Source of the DNA: Capnocytophaga bilenii
GTDB lineage: Bacteria > Bacteroidota > Bacteroidia > Flavobacteriales > Flavobacteriaceae
Length of the DNA: 64,000 bases
Reading direction: 5' to 3'
NCBI RefSeq assembly: GCF_017565765.1
Contig: NZ_JAGDYP010000002.1
Coordinates: 124,001-188,000, forward strand
Below the pieces are notes generated by a model that saw only the letters and a program-made list of their open reading frames with translations, was not told where the DNA came from and ran no database searches. Of the stretch, positions 1 to 8,328 are shown piece after piece (position 1 is the stretch's first letter; every line of letters begins with the position of its first letter). The position numbers and the translations under genes were made by a program.

Positions 1-861
1 TCGTTAGAGTTTGTAAATGGTGATAAAACAAAAGTACTTTCAGTAGAACACTCTCCTTTGGAAATCAAGGGTAAAGAGCTTAACGATTATGCTTTAGCTA
101 TAGGTTTGGCACCAGAAGAAGCTACTAGGATCAAAGTACTTGTAAAAGCACTCCTTAGTGACCAGCGAAGTTTGGTTTCTGAGCAATCTCTTACCATTAC
201 TCCTTACCCCGATGCGCTTAAACCTAGTGAATGGAGCGTGGTAGGTGCATTTACTGAAGGCGGATGGAAAGAAGATAGAGGTATTCCTTTCTGGAATTAC
301 GAAGGAGATAAGTTGGCTACTTACATCACACTTCCTGGAGGTAATCCTGAAGGAAGAGAGTTTAAATTTGTGAAAAATAAGAAATGGGATGGTTCTTTGG
401 GTGATGACCAAAATGATGGAGTAGTAACTGCAGGGGATGATAATATCAATAAAAAGGTTAAAACATACTTAGCAGGTACTTATCAGGTGATTTTCAATCC
501 AAAAGATAATACTTATCAGATGAACACACCTTATTCTTGGGGGCTTGTAGGTGATTTTAACAATTGGGGAAATCCACTTCATAACGGCACTATACTTCCT
601 GATAAGCCTATGACCTATGACGGCAATACCAATACTTGGGTGTTGAAAGATATGGTGTTAACTCAAGAAAGTGGTGTTAAAATTCGTTTAAATAGTTCGT
701 GGAGCGTGAATATAGGTGTTGATGCCGATGACGATACCACCAACTTAGAAGGTGCTGCCAAAGCTGGTGGTAAAAATATTAAACTACCTGCAGGTACTTA
801 TGATATAGTGTTCTCTTTCAATATAGAAAACAAAGGTACTTATAAGATAGTACGAAAATAA
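1..861 (+). CDS. SusE/SusF-type outer-membrane glycan-binding protein (3' part)
   Basis: The reading frame is open from the first base of the window, so only the C-terminal 286 residues are seen and the start lies upstream. Two consecutive beta-rich modules are visible. The first begins near 'SEWSVVGAFTEGGW' and the second near 'PYSWGLVGDFNNWG'; the 'WG(V/L)VGDFN.WG' pattern is typical of the C-terminal carbohydrate-binding domains of SusE/SusF lipoproteins. These proteins bind starch or other glycans on the cell surface and normally sit downstream of susC/susD in a polysaccharide utilisation locus, so this is probably the last gene of such a locus. The glycan cannot be told from this fragment. 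A strong terminator follows at 923-957. Confidence 0.85.
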   Translation, partial: SLEFVNGDKTKVLSVEHSPLEIKGKELNDYALAIGLAPEEATRIKVLVKALLSDQRSLVSEQSLTITPYPDALKPSEWSVVGAFTEGGWKEDRGIPFWNYEGDKLATYITLPGGNPEGREFKFVKNKKWDGSLGDDQNDGVVTAGDDNINKKVKTYLAGTYQVIFNPKDNTYQMNTPYSWGLVGDFNNWGNPLHNGTILPDKPMTYDGNTNTWVLKDMVLTQESGVKIRLNSSWSVNIGVDADDDTTNLEGAAKAGGKNIKLPAGTYDIVFSFNIENKGTYKIVRK

Positions 862-864
862 GAA

Positions 865-1218
865 CTATAAACAACAATAATTTTTAATAGCCTGCATAAG
901 AATAGGCAACGCACTTTTATCAATCACCTTGCTCGCAGTGAGCAAGGTGATTTTTTTATGTGCTTTTAGTTGTTCGCAAAAAGGAGCAAAGGCAGCATTG
1001 GTAGCCAACTCTTCGCTGTAGTCTTTTTTAAAGGCTTCGTAATCGTTGTCTTGGTGATAACGCTGCCTCAGTAGAGTAGAGGGGGCAATATCTTTCGCCC
1101 AAAGGTCTAATGCCAAAGCCTCTTTTTTGATGCCACGAGGCCAAAGCCTATCAGCAAGAACGCGAAAACTATCGCTGTCATCTTGCTCGTTATATACACG
1201 GCTTAATGTAATTTCCAT
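865..1218 (-). CDS. DUF488 family protein
   Basis: This 117-residue protein starts at the ATG at 1216-1218; a longer reading to 1350 would run into the neighbouring gene and is not supported. The family pattern is clear: 'RVY' near the N-terminus, 'SFRVLADRLWPRGIKKE' (residues about 19-35), and 'ITLLTASK' near the C-terminus. DUF488 proteins are small and of unknown biochemical role (YeaO-like group). It lies 37 nt downstream of the outer-membrane barrel gene on the same strand and may be cotranscribed with it. Its 3' part overlaps the + strand terminator of the SusE/F gene, so one stretch of DNA codes protein on one strand and ends transcription on the other. Confidence 0.85.
   Translation of the reverse strand: MEITLSRVYNEQDDSDSFRVLADRLWPRGIKKEALALDLWAKDIAPSTLLRQRYHQDNDYEAFKKDYSEELATNAAFAPFCEQLKAHKKITLLTASKVIDKSALPILMQAIKNYCCL
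923..957 (+). terminator. Intrinsic terminator of the SusE/F operon, inside the opposing DUF488 gene
   Basis: A perfect 12-bp stem (ATCACCTTGCTC / GAGCAAGGTGAT) with a 5-nt loop is followed by seven T on the + strand. It lies about 60 nt after the SusE/F-like stop codon and entirely within the antisense coding sequence at 865-1218. On the minus strand the T run would precede the hairpin, so it should act on + strand transcripts only. Confidence 0.85.
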
Positions 1219-1255
1219 AGTATTTAGTATATAATCGTTCGTTATAGATTGCGGC

Positions 1256-3007
1256 TTATTTCTTTCCAAGTCCGAACAAAAAGCGTAAGCCCCCGTATAT
1301 CTGTAAGCCTTGCGAATGGTAATAAGCCCACAATTCGTGGTTTTTAGCACTCAAATTATTGGCTTTCGCAAATAGCTGGAAGTGCTTGTTCAGCGTATAG
1401 TCGGCGTGCAGATTTACATCTATATAACCATTTAGCGTGATTTTTTTAGGCTCAATAGTGCCTATTAGGTAATCCAAGTCGTAGCGATTGCCTATATAGA
1501 AAATGTCAATCCCTGCAAATAAGTTAGGCAATATTTTAAAATCGCTGTATAACGACACCTGTATTTGTGGCAAATTCCAAGCAATGTGCTCATATTGGTT
1601 ATCAGCCTTGTAATAGTTGTATTTGCCTTCCAAAGTAAAGAAAAAGAACTCTTTTAGGTTACCTTCCATAGCTACTTTTCCTTCAATTTCGCTTACCCTG
1701 TCATACACTACCCCAAAAGCGTTGTAGTATTGGTAAGGCAGAGGATTGTTGGGGTCTATAGGGCGTTCGGTAAAAGTAGTGATGAGCGGTTTTTCTTTGC
1801 TCAGCCTATAGCTACCCTGCACGCGGTATTGCAAGCCCGTAGCCACCTTGCCATTAATGCCCACAAAGGCATCAGCTTGCACATTGGTAGGTTTCAGTTC
1901 CAGCATTGGGGCTAAATAAGGATTGCGCTCGCTTAGTTTGGATAGTGTATTTTGCTGCATTGTTCCTTTTATGCCCCCGTGTAGTATCGCATCGGGGGTG
2001 AGAGCGTACGAGGCTTCCACATCGGGGTAAGCCTTAAATTTGTCATCATCAGTTTGGTTGGCATCTACGTATAGCATAGAAACTCCCAATTTGGCTGATA
2101 AGTTCCCTGCTTTTAGGTGATAAGCAGGTTGTACCCCAAAGAGCATCCAGCGGTTTTTAATCTCATTCACAAAGTTATCTTGCCTTGTAAAGTTTCCTTC
2201 GTAATAGTCAAATAGCAATTTTCCTTGCACCTGTTGCCCATCAATGAGTGGCACTTCAAACGAAGGTTTTACTTTTAGGTTTACCTCTTGGCTATTAAAG
2301 CTATCCGAAAGTGCATCTACCGAGAAGTCGAACCCTTTGAAGTAAGGATTTGCCCATTGCAAATAGGCGTTACCCCCATAGTTAGTGTAAGCCTGCTGCA
2401 TATCGCTTATTTTATCTATCAGGAACGTTTTGCTGAACACATCAGGGCGTATGCCGTAGTAGTTGTGCATTCGCCTGCCAAGGTAGCCGTTGATGCCCCA
2501 AATAAGCGCTTCATTTTGGTAGTTATAGCCCAGCGTACCTTTGGTATTGGCATAGTTCGTTTCAGGCAAAGCGTCAGGCACATCGCCGTTGCTCGACAAA
2601 TGGTCGGCTACTAACGAAATCTTACTATTTTCGTTCAAGTCGTAGGTAATGTTAGCCTCGCCCATTAGCGTATTTAGCAACCCTAGCCCTGCACCTATAT
2701 ATGAGTTTAGGTAATCCTCGCGAACAGTGCGTTTTTCTATAGGGGCAGCTTTTCCTTTTTCAGGCACAAAGGTAGAAGCTACAGGCACCGAGTTGAAAGT
2801 ATACTTTATCGTCTTCTTTTTCACCGTGATAGAGTCGTTTTTTATTTTTACTTCATCACGTTTTTTATAAGCGTCGGCTATAGTAGGGGCATATGATTTT
2901 ACCACATCCACCACCTTTGTTGTTAGGCTGTCCTTTCGGCTTTGCGCACTTAGTATCATAGGGAGTGCCAGAGCCCACAAGCAGATATATATTCTATAAT
3001 TAGTCAT
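1256..3007 (-). CDS. TonB-receptor-like outer-membrane beta-barrel protein
   Basis: 583 residues with a Sec signal peptide (hydrophobic 'LWALALPMILSAQ', cleavage after about residue 22). The rest is rich in alternating aromatic/polar strands typical of a barrel ('YIGAGLGLLNTLMGEANITYDL', 'LEGKYNYYKADNQ') and ends in an aromatic beta-signal-like strand 'GGLRFLFGLGKK'. There is no convincing plug domain or carboxypeptidase-regulatory domain, so a classical TonB-dependent importer is unlikely even though such proteins are often so named. It follows the TPR gene by 33 nt on the same strand, and this barrel/TPR pair suggests a shared envelope role. The substrate is unknown. Confidence 0.7.
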   Translation of the reverse strand: MTNYRIYICLWALALPMILSAQSRKDSLTTKVVDVVKSYAPTIADAYKKRDEVKIKNDSITVKKKTIKYTFNSVPVASTFVPEKGKAAPIEKRTVREDYLNSYIGAGLGLLNTLMGEANITYDLNENSKISLVADHLSSNGDVPDALPETNYANTKGTLGYNYQNEALIWGINGYLGRRMHNYYGIRPDVFSKTFLIDKISDMQQAYTNYGGNAYLQWANPYFKGFDFSVDALSDSFNSQEVNLKVKPSFEVPLIDGQQVQGKLLFDYYEGNFTRQDNFVNEIKNRWMLFGVQPAYHLKAGNLSAKLGVSMLYVDANQTDDDKFKAYPDVEASYALTPDAILHGGIKGTMQQNTLSKLSERNPYLAPMLELKPTNVQADAFVGINGKVATGLQYRVQGSYRLSKEKPLITTFTERPIDPNNPLPYQYYNAFGVVYDRVSEIEGKVAMEGNLKEFFFFTLEGKYNYYKADNQYEHIAWNLPQIQVSLYSDFKILPNLFAGIDIFYIGNRYDLDYLIGTIEPKKITLNGYIDVNLHADYTLNKHFQLFAKANNLSAKNHELWAYYHSQGLQIYGGLRFLFGLGKK

Positions 3008-3040
3008 TATTATTTTGTTCTTATGGTTATAAAATTAATC

Positions 3041-6000
3041 CTATTGCTTTACCGATGAGTTAGTTTTGGCTGTTTCGGCTTTTATGGCAGCCAATTCTTT
3101 TTTAGCTTCAGCTACTATTTCGGGCATATCTTTAAAGCTTTTTGCTACGCTTTCAAGTACATAAGTAGCCTGATAGCTGTCTTTTTGCCCATAAAAGTTC
3201 TTAGCCATCACGATAAGGCTTTTGGCAGCGTATTCTTTTTGTGCCCCATAGTCTTTAGCAATTCGTTGCACTACTTCGTTAGAGGCTTTGTAATCTTTAT
3301 CTTTATTTTTGTAATAAGCATCGTAATACAAGGCTTCTGCAGCCACGTTCTTGTTTTCGGTGCCTGTTTTTTCCACCTCTTTGTAGTATTTACGAGCCTG
3401 AGCATCATCGCCTTTTTTGAAGTAAGTACGAGCCAATACCACATAAGCATCAGCCTTTACGCGCTCATCTATTTGCTTGTCGGCTAATACCTTGTTGGCA
3501 TATTCGTTAGCCTTGTCATATAGATTTTCGTTATAGCACACACGCATTAGGTTACTGCGAGCAAAGGTGCGGTTTTGGCTGATAGTCGCTCTTTTTTCAA
3601 GCTCTTCCAAGTAAGGTTTAGCCTTTAGGTAGCTGCCGGCATCTAATAGTATTTGGCACACGCGCACCAATGATTGTTCGCTGAAGTCGTTAGAACTACT
3701 CTTGTACACTTTCTCAAAATAAGTGAGAGCGTTGGCTTTGTTACCCTTGTTGAAGTACGATTGCGCCAAGTAAAATTCGGCATTGGTACGTCTCATTCCG
3801 TTAGGGTACTGTTTGATGTATTTTTCAAAACCAGCAATAGCCTCATCTAAGTTGTTTTGCAAATATTGTCGTTCTGCCGATTCGTAAGTGGCTGCTTCAA
3901 GTTCCAAATTGGTAACCTCTACATAGCCCAAGCTCTTTGCCCAAGCGGCATATTCATTCACCTGACCCATATCTACATAAATCATCTTTGCCGAAGCCAC
4001 CGCCTGCGAAGCCTCATTTGTATTGGGGTAATCTTTAGCAATTGTTTTGAATAGTTGTAAGGCTTTTTGCTCTTCACCTCTGCTATAGTACACCAATCCT
4101 TGTCGTAATAGCACACGAGGCACTAATACATTTCCTTTGTAGTTTGTAGAAAGCTGCTCGTAATATTCCATACCTTTGGACATATTTCCTTGCGTTACGT
4201 AGGTACTACCCAATTCGTATAGCGCATTGGGGCGCAAGTTTGAGTCGGGGTAGTTTTTTATAAACTTTTCCAACTCCTCAATTTTGTTATTAGCACGGTC
4301 TACAAAACCATAGCTAATAGCCTTTTGGTATGCAGCGTAATCCTGATTCTCGGTTTTTGCTTCTATCAGTTTGTTGTAGCCCTCCATTGCAGGCCAGTAC
4401 TTACCGGTTACAAAATACGAATCTGCCAATCGCAACATTGCATCTTGTTTCCAAGCCTCATCTTTAGGGCTTTGTTTCAAATAATTTTCAAAGTTTGTGA
4501 TAGCATTAGCGTATTGGTGTTGGTTGAAATAGCTATAAGCCAAGCTGTAATACACCTTGCTGTATTCATCAGTTTTTGTTGCCGAAGGATTTGCTAAGAA
4601 TTTGTCGAAGAATGTTGTAGCTTTGCTGAAGTTTTTTAGCTGATAAGCACTTTCACCAGCCCAGTAAGCCGCACGAGCCGAGATAGTGCTGTTATCGGTA
4701 ATAGCACGTTCCAAATACTTAAGAGCTTCGGTGTATTGCTGATCGTTGAACAGTTCCGCACCCCTGTAGAAAGCTACTTTTTTGTAAAGCTCCTTATCCT
4801 TTGCATCGGTTGATTTTTCTAATATACTTATTGCAGCCTCATAGTTGCCCGATGAGATATACGAATCTACTAGTAGCGATTGTATTTCTTCCTTGTTGTC
4901 TTTAGGATAAGCTTTGGCATAGCCCATTAGTACCGAAGGCACTGCTTCATAAGCATTTCCTATTTCATAGCTCAAGCGAGCGTAGTTTAGGTAAGCATCT
5001 TTTTTTATTTGCTCGTCAAAAGCCATTTGCGAAGCATTTCTAAAAGCGTTTAGAGCCTCTTGCTTTTTATTGGTTTTTAGGTAGCATTCTGCCAAGTGGT
5101 AGTAAGCATTTTGGGCTACTTCATCATTCCCGTCTATAATCTTGTTAAATTGCGAGATAGCTCCCTCGTAATCGTTGTTTTTGTAGAACGCATACCCCAT
5201 ATAATAATAGTCGGTATTAGAAAGTTTCCCTTTTTTGCCTTTGTACAACATCAGGTGAGGCAAAGCCTCTTGGTATTTTTTAAGGTTGAAGTAACTTTCA
5301 CCCACAATTTTGTGCAGTTCCGAAATTTCTTGTGCATTTTTTGTTTTGGCGAGTTGTTTTTCGCCTTCCTCAATAGCGTCATCGTACAACGCCTGACTGA
5401 AGTACATATTTGCCTGAAAATAGCTCACATTCTTATCACTATCGTTAGCACTTAGTTCGCCAAATAGCTTTTCAGCTTTTTGGTAGTCATCGGCATCGTA
5501 AGCCATATAGCCCAAGTAGTATTTAGCATCGTTGCCGTAAGTGCTACTGTTTTGCACCGCCTCAAAGTGTGAGCGCGATTCGCTTTGTTTGTCCAATGTA
5601 AAAAGAGCATATCCCTTTTGGAAGTTTAATTTTTCTTTTTCGGCACTATTTAGCCTGAGTGGGTCTACAGAGGCATACCATTCTAAGGCTTCTGTATAAT
5701 TTCCTTGTTCGTAATAAAGGTTTGCCATTTGCAAATAAGCATCGGCACTTAGTGGCGACTCGGGGTGGCTTGTAATAAACTTATTTACCAAAGTTTCAGC
5801 CCCCTTTTGTCCCAAAATAGCAGCGATTGTAGCCACATAATATTCACTTTGAGTGCGTATCGTTTTATCAGAACCATTGTTCATCGTTTCCCTAAAGATA
5901 AGCTGAGCAGGCTGATAAAGCTTTCGCACAGATAGTCCCAACCCTTTTTGATACCGTTGTTGTGCATTGGTATCGCTTGAGGTTTCTTGTGCTATCAAAG

Positions 6001-6052
6001 TACCACTACTTATCAATACCCATACCATTAGTAAGAAAAATCGCTTCTTCAT
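3041..6052 (-). CDS. Large periplasmic tetratricopeptide-repeat protein
   Basis: 1003 residues beginning with a signal peptide ('MKKRFFLLMVWVLISSGTLIAQ'). Almost the whole protein is made of TPR-type helical pairs, for example 'ADAYLQMANLYYEQGNYTEAL' and 'AEFYLAQSYFNKGNKANALTYF', with YbgF/BamD-like character ('NAEFYLAQSYFNKG', 'YPNSNLRPNALYELGS'-style repeats). Such solenoids are protein-protein scaffolds in the periplasm, at the inner face of the outer membrane. It is first in a two- or three-gene operon with the barrel protein downstream, and a minus-strand promoter motif lies just upstream at 6079-6086. The specific partner is not known. Confidence 0.8.
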   Translation of the reverse strand: MKKRFFLLMVWVLISSGTLIAQETSSDTNAQQRYQKGLGLSVRKLYQPAQLIFRETMNNGSDKTIRTQSEYYVATIAAILGQKGAETLVNKFITSHPESPLSADAYLQMANLYYEQGNYTEALEWYASVDPLRLNSAEKEKLNFQKGYALFTLDKQSESRSHFEAVQNSSTYGNDAKYYLGYMAYDADDYQKAEKLFGELSANDSDKNVSYFQANMYFSQALYDDAIEEGEKQLAKTKNAQEISELHKIVGESYFNLKKYQEALPHLMLYKGKKGKLSNTDYYYMGYAFYKNNDYEGAISQFNKIIDGNDEVAQNAYYHLAECYLKTNKKQEALNAFRNASQMAFDEQIKKDAYLNYARLSYEIGNAYEAVPSVLMGYAKAYPKDNKEEIQSLLVDSYISSGNYEAAISILEKSTDAKDKELYKKVAFYRGAELFNDQQYTEALKYLERAITDNSTISARAAYWAGESAYQLKNFSKATTFFDKFLANPSATKTDEYSKVYYSLAYSYFNQHQYANAITNFENYLKQSPKDEAWKQDAMLRLADSYFVTGKYWPAMEGYNKLIEAKTENQDYAAYQKAISYGFVDRANNKIEELEKFIKNYPDSNLRPNALYELGSTYVTQGNMSKGMEYYEQLSTNYKGNVLVPRVLLRQGLVYYSRGEEQKALQLFKTIAKDYPNTNEASQAVASAKMIYVDMGQVNEYAAWAKSLGYVEVTNLELEAATYESAERQYLQNNLDEAIAGFEKYIKQYPNGMRRTNAEFYLAQSYFNKGNKANALTYFEKVYKSSSNDFSEQSLVRVCQILLDAGSYLKAKPYLEELEKRATISQNRTFARSNLMRVCYNENLYDKANEYANKVLADKQIDERVKADAYVVLARTYFKKGDDAQARKYYKEVEKTGTENKNVAAEALYYDAYYKNKDKDYKASNEVVQRIAKDYGAQKEYAAKSLIVMAKNFYGQKDSYQATYVLESVAKSFKDMPEIVAEAKKELAAIKAETAKTNSSVKQ

Positions 6053-6078
6053 AAATATATTTTTTTGAATAATTGCTG

Positions 6079-6086
6079 CAAAGATA
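6079..6086 (-). promoter_or_regulatory. Bacteroidota -7 promoter element for the TPR/barrel operon
   Basis: On the minus strand this reads TATCTTTG, a perfect TAnnTTTG -7 element, 26 nt upstream of the TPR gene start. I do not see a clear -33 TTTG at the usual spacing. Confidence 0.55.
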
Positions 6087-6184
6087 CAAAATAATGTTTA
6101 ATGGATAATGATTAATGCTTAAAAGTTTGCTTAATATTGAGTCGAAACTGAGTTATGTTATCCTTGCTCTTCCTTAGTTACAAT

Positions 6185-6215
6185 TTTGCTCATTTGCTCA
6201 TTTGTTGTATCTTTG
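6185..6215 (+). promoter_or_regulatory. Promoter of the 6243 secreted protein
   Basis: TTTG at 6185-6188, a 19-nt spacer, then TATCTTTG at 6208-6215 matches the Bacteroidota sigma-ABfr consensus exactly. The ATG follows 27 nt later. Confidence 0.75.
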
Positions 6216-6242
6216 CGTGAAGAATTAATAAATACAATTTCT

Positions 6243-6692
6243 ATGAAAAACATTTTTTTATTCTGTTTAGCCCTTGTGGGCTTTGCAGCAACAGCACAGA
6301 CCTATGAATTTAAGGTCGTAACAGCAGTAGAATCGGTAGTGCCTTCTGGTATGGGGCGTTCACGCTTGATTTCGACTAATGAAGAGCGCAATTACAAAGA
6401 TTTTACCACTACCCGCTCCGAAGAAGGCGATGAGCGCAATAAAAGCGACCGCGATGAGATTCGCGTAAAAGGCTTTGACGAAACCAAGTTGCTGAACTTT
6501 TTCAATATTGCGGGGATTCGCTTCCAAAATATCGCTGCCAACGATGCCCTTATCACTTCCAAACTCAATGCGATGAGCGAAGAAGGCTGGGAACTAGCCT
6601 TCGTTACCAGTGGTGTAGAAAGCAATTCAGGCAAAGAAGATTCTACAGGGCTTTTTATCACCCGTTTTGTGTTCAAACGTTTGAAGAAATAG
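6243..6692 (+). CDS. Small secreted protein with DUF4177-like C-terminus
   Basis: 149 residues, starting at ATG 6243 so that a signal peptide (MKNIFLFCLALVGFAATAQ) is at the N-terminus; the upstream extension would be unnatural. The C-terminal part carries 'LNAMSEEGWELAFVTSG...FVFKRLK', which resembles the DUF4177 pattern (a helix ending in 'EGWEL' followed by a beta hairpin). The middle is charged and low in complexity ('RSEEGDERNKSDRDEIR'). The function is unknown. It has its own promoter and a following hairpin, so it is probably monocistronic. Confidence 0.65.
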   Translation: MKNIFLFCLALVGFAATAQTYEFKVVTAVESVVPSGMGRSRLISTNEERNYKDFTTTRSEEGDERNKSDRDEIRVKGFDETKLLNFFNIAGIRFQNIAANDALITSKLNAMSEEGWELAFVTSGVESNSGKEDSTGLFITRFVFKRLKK

Positions 6693-6722
6693 CTGTTTTA
6701 CGCTTCCCCTTTTGCGCCACAC

Positions 6723-6753
6723 ACTTTGGCAAACTCTTAAAGTTTGCCAAAGT
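6723..6753 (+). terminator. Perfect 13-bp hairpin after the 6243 gene
   Basis: Arms ACTTTGGCAAACT / AGTTTGCCAAAGT with a 5-nt loop. The T run that follows is poor (TAATTACTCTTTG), so it may act as a weak or bidirectional terminator or as an mRNA-end stabiliser. Confidence 0.5.
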
Positions 6754-6823
6754 TAATTACTCTTTGAAACGCTAATCAATACCGCAGCTTGTGCACTTAT
6801 CGCTTCGTTCCTATTATCACCCT

Positions 6824-7573
6824 ATGCAATCCGTTATTCCTGCGGAAGAAAAAGAGGTTACTTATACCGAGTTTCTTCCGTGTGAGGCTTTGCGTTCGTT
6901 TATTTATTGCTATTGGGAACTGAAATCACCTCCGCGTAACACGCCTTTTTGCTACCGAGTAGTTGCCGATGGCTGCATCGACCTGTTTTTTGAATGCAAC
7001 GCCCCACAGATGAGTTCCCTTATGGGCTATTGCAATACGTATGTAGAGATTCTTATAACGGGGGCTTTTCATTATGTGGGGGTTCGCTTTTTGCCTAGTG
7101 CCTTTCCGCTACTTTTCGGTCAGGATGCTTTTGAAATCAGCGCACAAGAAATACCCTTGCGCGAGGTACTGCCTGCACTGGCTACTTATATTGCTCAGCA
7201 GTTGGAAATTCCCCTTTCGTTAGCTGCCATTGCACAGCACTTGGACAACTATTTTCTTCGCCACCTATCACAACGCCCTTTGCAGACGGACAACCGCTTT
7301 TTCTCCGCCCTTTTGCAGATATTGCAAAGCAAAGGGAGCATACACATCAGTCAGTTAGATACCGGTATCAGTACCCGACAGTTGCGCCGCCTTTTCGACT
7401 ACTACATAGGCGATAGTCCTAAAGCTTTTAGCAATATTGTGCGCTTTCAGCATATACTAAGTACAAAAGCCTATCACAACCATTCTTTTTTAGACACCTA
7501 TTACGACCAAGCCCACTTTATCAAATCGTTTAAAACATTCTATGGCGATACCCCGAGTAAGGTGTTAGGCTGA
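6824..7573 (+). CDS. AraC family transcriptional regulator
   Basis: 249 residues from ATG 6824; a GTG at 6791 would add 11 residues. The N-terminal sensor region ('CEALRSFIYCYWELK...VVADGCIDLFFE') matches the DUF6597-type domain found in many Bacteroidota AraC proteins. The C-terminal half holds the two helix-turn-helix motifs ('ISQLDTGISTRQLRRLFDYYIGDSPKAF' and 'YYDQAHFIKSFKTFYGDTPSKV'). It probably controls the adjacent glyoxalase-family gene, now a pseudogene, because such regulators commonly sit next to the gene they control. Confidence 0.85.
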   Translation: MQSVIPAEEKEVTYTEFLPCEALRSFIYCYWELKSPPRNTPFCYRVVADGCIDLFFECNAPQMSSLMGYCNTYVEILITGAFHYVGVRFLPSAFPLLFGQDAFEISAQEIPLREVLPALATYIAQQLEIPLSLAAIAQHLDNYFLRHLSQRPLQTDNRFFSALLQILQSKGSIHISQLDTGISTRQLRRLFDYYIGDSPKAFSNIVRFQHILSTKAYHNHSFLDTYYDQAHFIKSFKTFYGDTPSKVLG

Positions 7574-7614
7574 AGAATGTCCGTTTTTTACAATCGTATT
7601 CCCTGCGCTTGCGG

Positions 7615-7622
7615 TACTTTTG
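7615..7622 (+). promoter_or_regulatory. -7 element (TACTTTTG) of the glyoxalase pseudogene
   Basis: TAnnTTTG match 28 nt before the ATG of the 7650 remnant. Its survival suggests the loss of the gene is recent. Confidence 0.5.
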
Positions 7623-7649
7623 CCCCCGAATAACAAATATATTATCAGA

Positions 7650-7793
7650 ATGAAATTAAACGCAGGTATTATCACCGAGAAATTAGCTGAGAGCAAGGAT
7701 TTCTAATAAGAGCCTTGGGGCGACCGCCATTTTGCCATTGTAGATCCTAACGGCATCGATATAGATATCGTAACCTATTCCGCCCCTGAGTAA
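7650..7793 (+). pseudogene. VOC/glyoxalase-family protein remnant with a large internal deletion
   Basis: The frame reads MKLNAGIITEKLAESKDF, then two stop codons (TAA TAA), then 'EPWGDRHFAIVDPNGIDIDIVTYSAPE' and a final stop, all in one frame. The first part is a typical N-terminal strand and helix of a VOC (glyoxalase/bleomycin resistance) protein. The last part is the characteristic C-terminal 'WGxRxFxxxDPNGxxIDxV' strand set. Roughly 70-80 residues that an intact protein of this family would have between them are missing. Start codon, stop codon, promoter and terminator are all kept. Confidence 0.8.
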
Positions 7794-7800
7794 AAATGAA

Positions 7801-7841
7801 AATCCTCACTGAAAGAAAAATCTATCAGTGGGGATTTTTTT
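7801..7841 (+). terminator. Intrinsic terminator after the glyoxalase remnant
   Basis: Arms AATCCTCACTGA / TCAGTGGGGATT (12 bp with one G-T type pair), a 12-nt loop and a run of T to 7841. Confidence 0.8.
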
Positions 7842-7897
7842 ATTAGAAAATTATTTACTACTTTTGCACTCATCATTCGTAATTCGTCATTAAAATT

Positions 7898-8317
7898 ATG
7901 CCTCATACCTCTTCATTACTTTGCAAGGCAATTATAATAGAGACTATAGTTGTTGTTATTTCAGTATATATATTAGGAACAATCTATGGCGGAACAGATG
8001 CAGCTGGTTCAATTATAGGAATCATCTTTATCCCCCTACTTGCAGGAGTAATTCCCTCTTTCTTAATAGCTAAAATCATAGAAAAGCACATAAAACTCAC
8101 TTCTAAAAACCCAATAATAGGTGTTCTTCTATTTTTTGTACTCACCTTTATTTCCGTAAATATAGGCGCTATAGTTTTCAGTTTTTTAAAAGATGGTGAA
8201 TGGATTGAAAGACATCATTTATATGAAATAGGAGAAGCATTCTTCTATTCCTGTGGTATACAAACCTTAGGGGTAGCCATTTGGTTAGGAATAAAACTCC
8301 TGACTTGTCCGGATTAG
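7898..8317 (+). CDS. Small hypothetical membrane protein
   Basis: 139 residues with four likely transmembrane segments: near residues 8-30 ('KAIIIETIVVVISVYILGTIY'), 36-58, 70-95 ('IIGVLLFFVLTFISVNIGAIVF') and 112-133. No family is recognised. A TACTTTTG -7 element lies at 7859-7866. The gene ends only 11 nt before the left end of the IS630 element, which therefore inserted just past its stop codon and may have displaced its own terminator. Confidence 0.55.
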   Translation: MPHTSSLLCKAIIIETIVVVISVYILGTIYGGTDAAGSIIGIIFIPLLAGVIPSFLIAKIIEKHIKLTSKNPIIGVLLFFVLTFISVNIGAIVFSFLKDGEWIERHHLYEIGEAFFYSCGIQTLGVAIWLGIKLLTCPD

Positions 8318-8328
8318 TGCGACAAATT

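Noticed and set aside
94-411. Antisense open frame of 105 codons opposite the SusE/F gene
   Set aside because: Shadow frame with no family pattern, promoter or ribosome site; the + strand frame is clearly the coding one.
1219-1350. Longer N-terminus for the DUF488 protein
   Set aside because: It would overlap the end of the barrel gene, and the family start matches ATG 1216-1218.
1256-3007. Classical TonB-dependent transporter
   Set aside because: No plug domain or TonB-box-like N-terminal domain can be seen, only a barrel.
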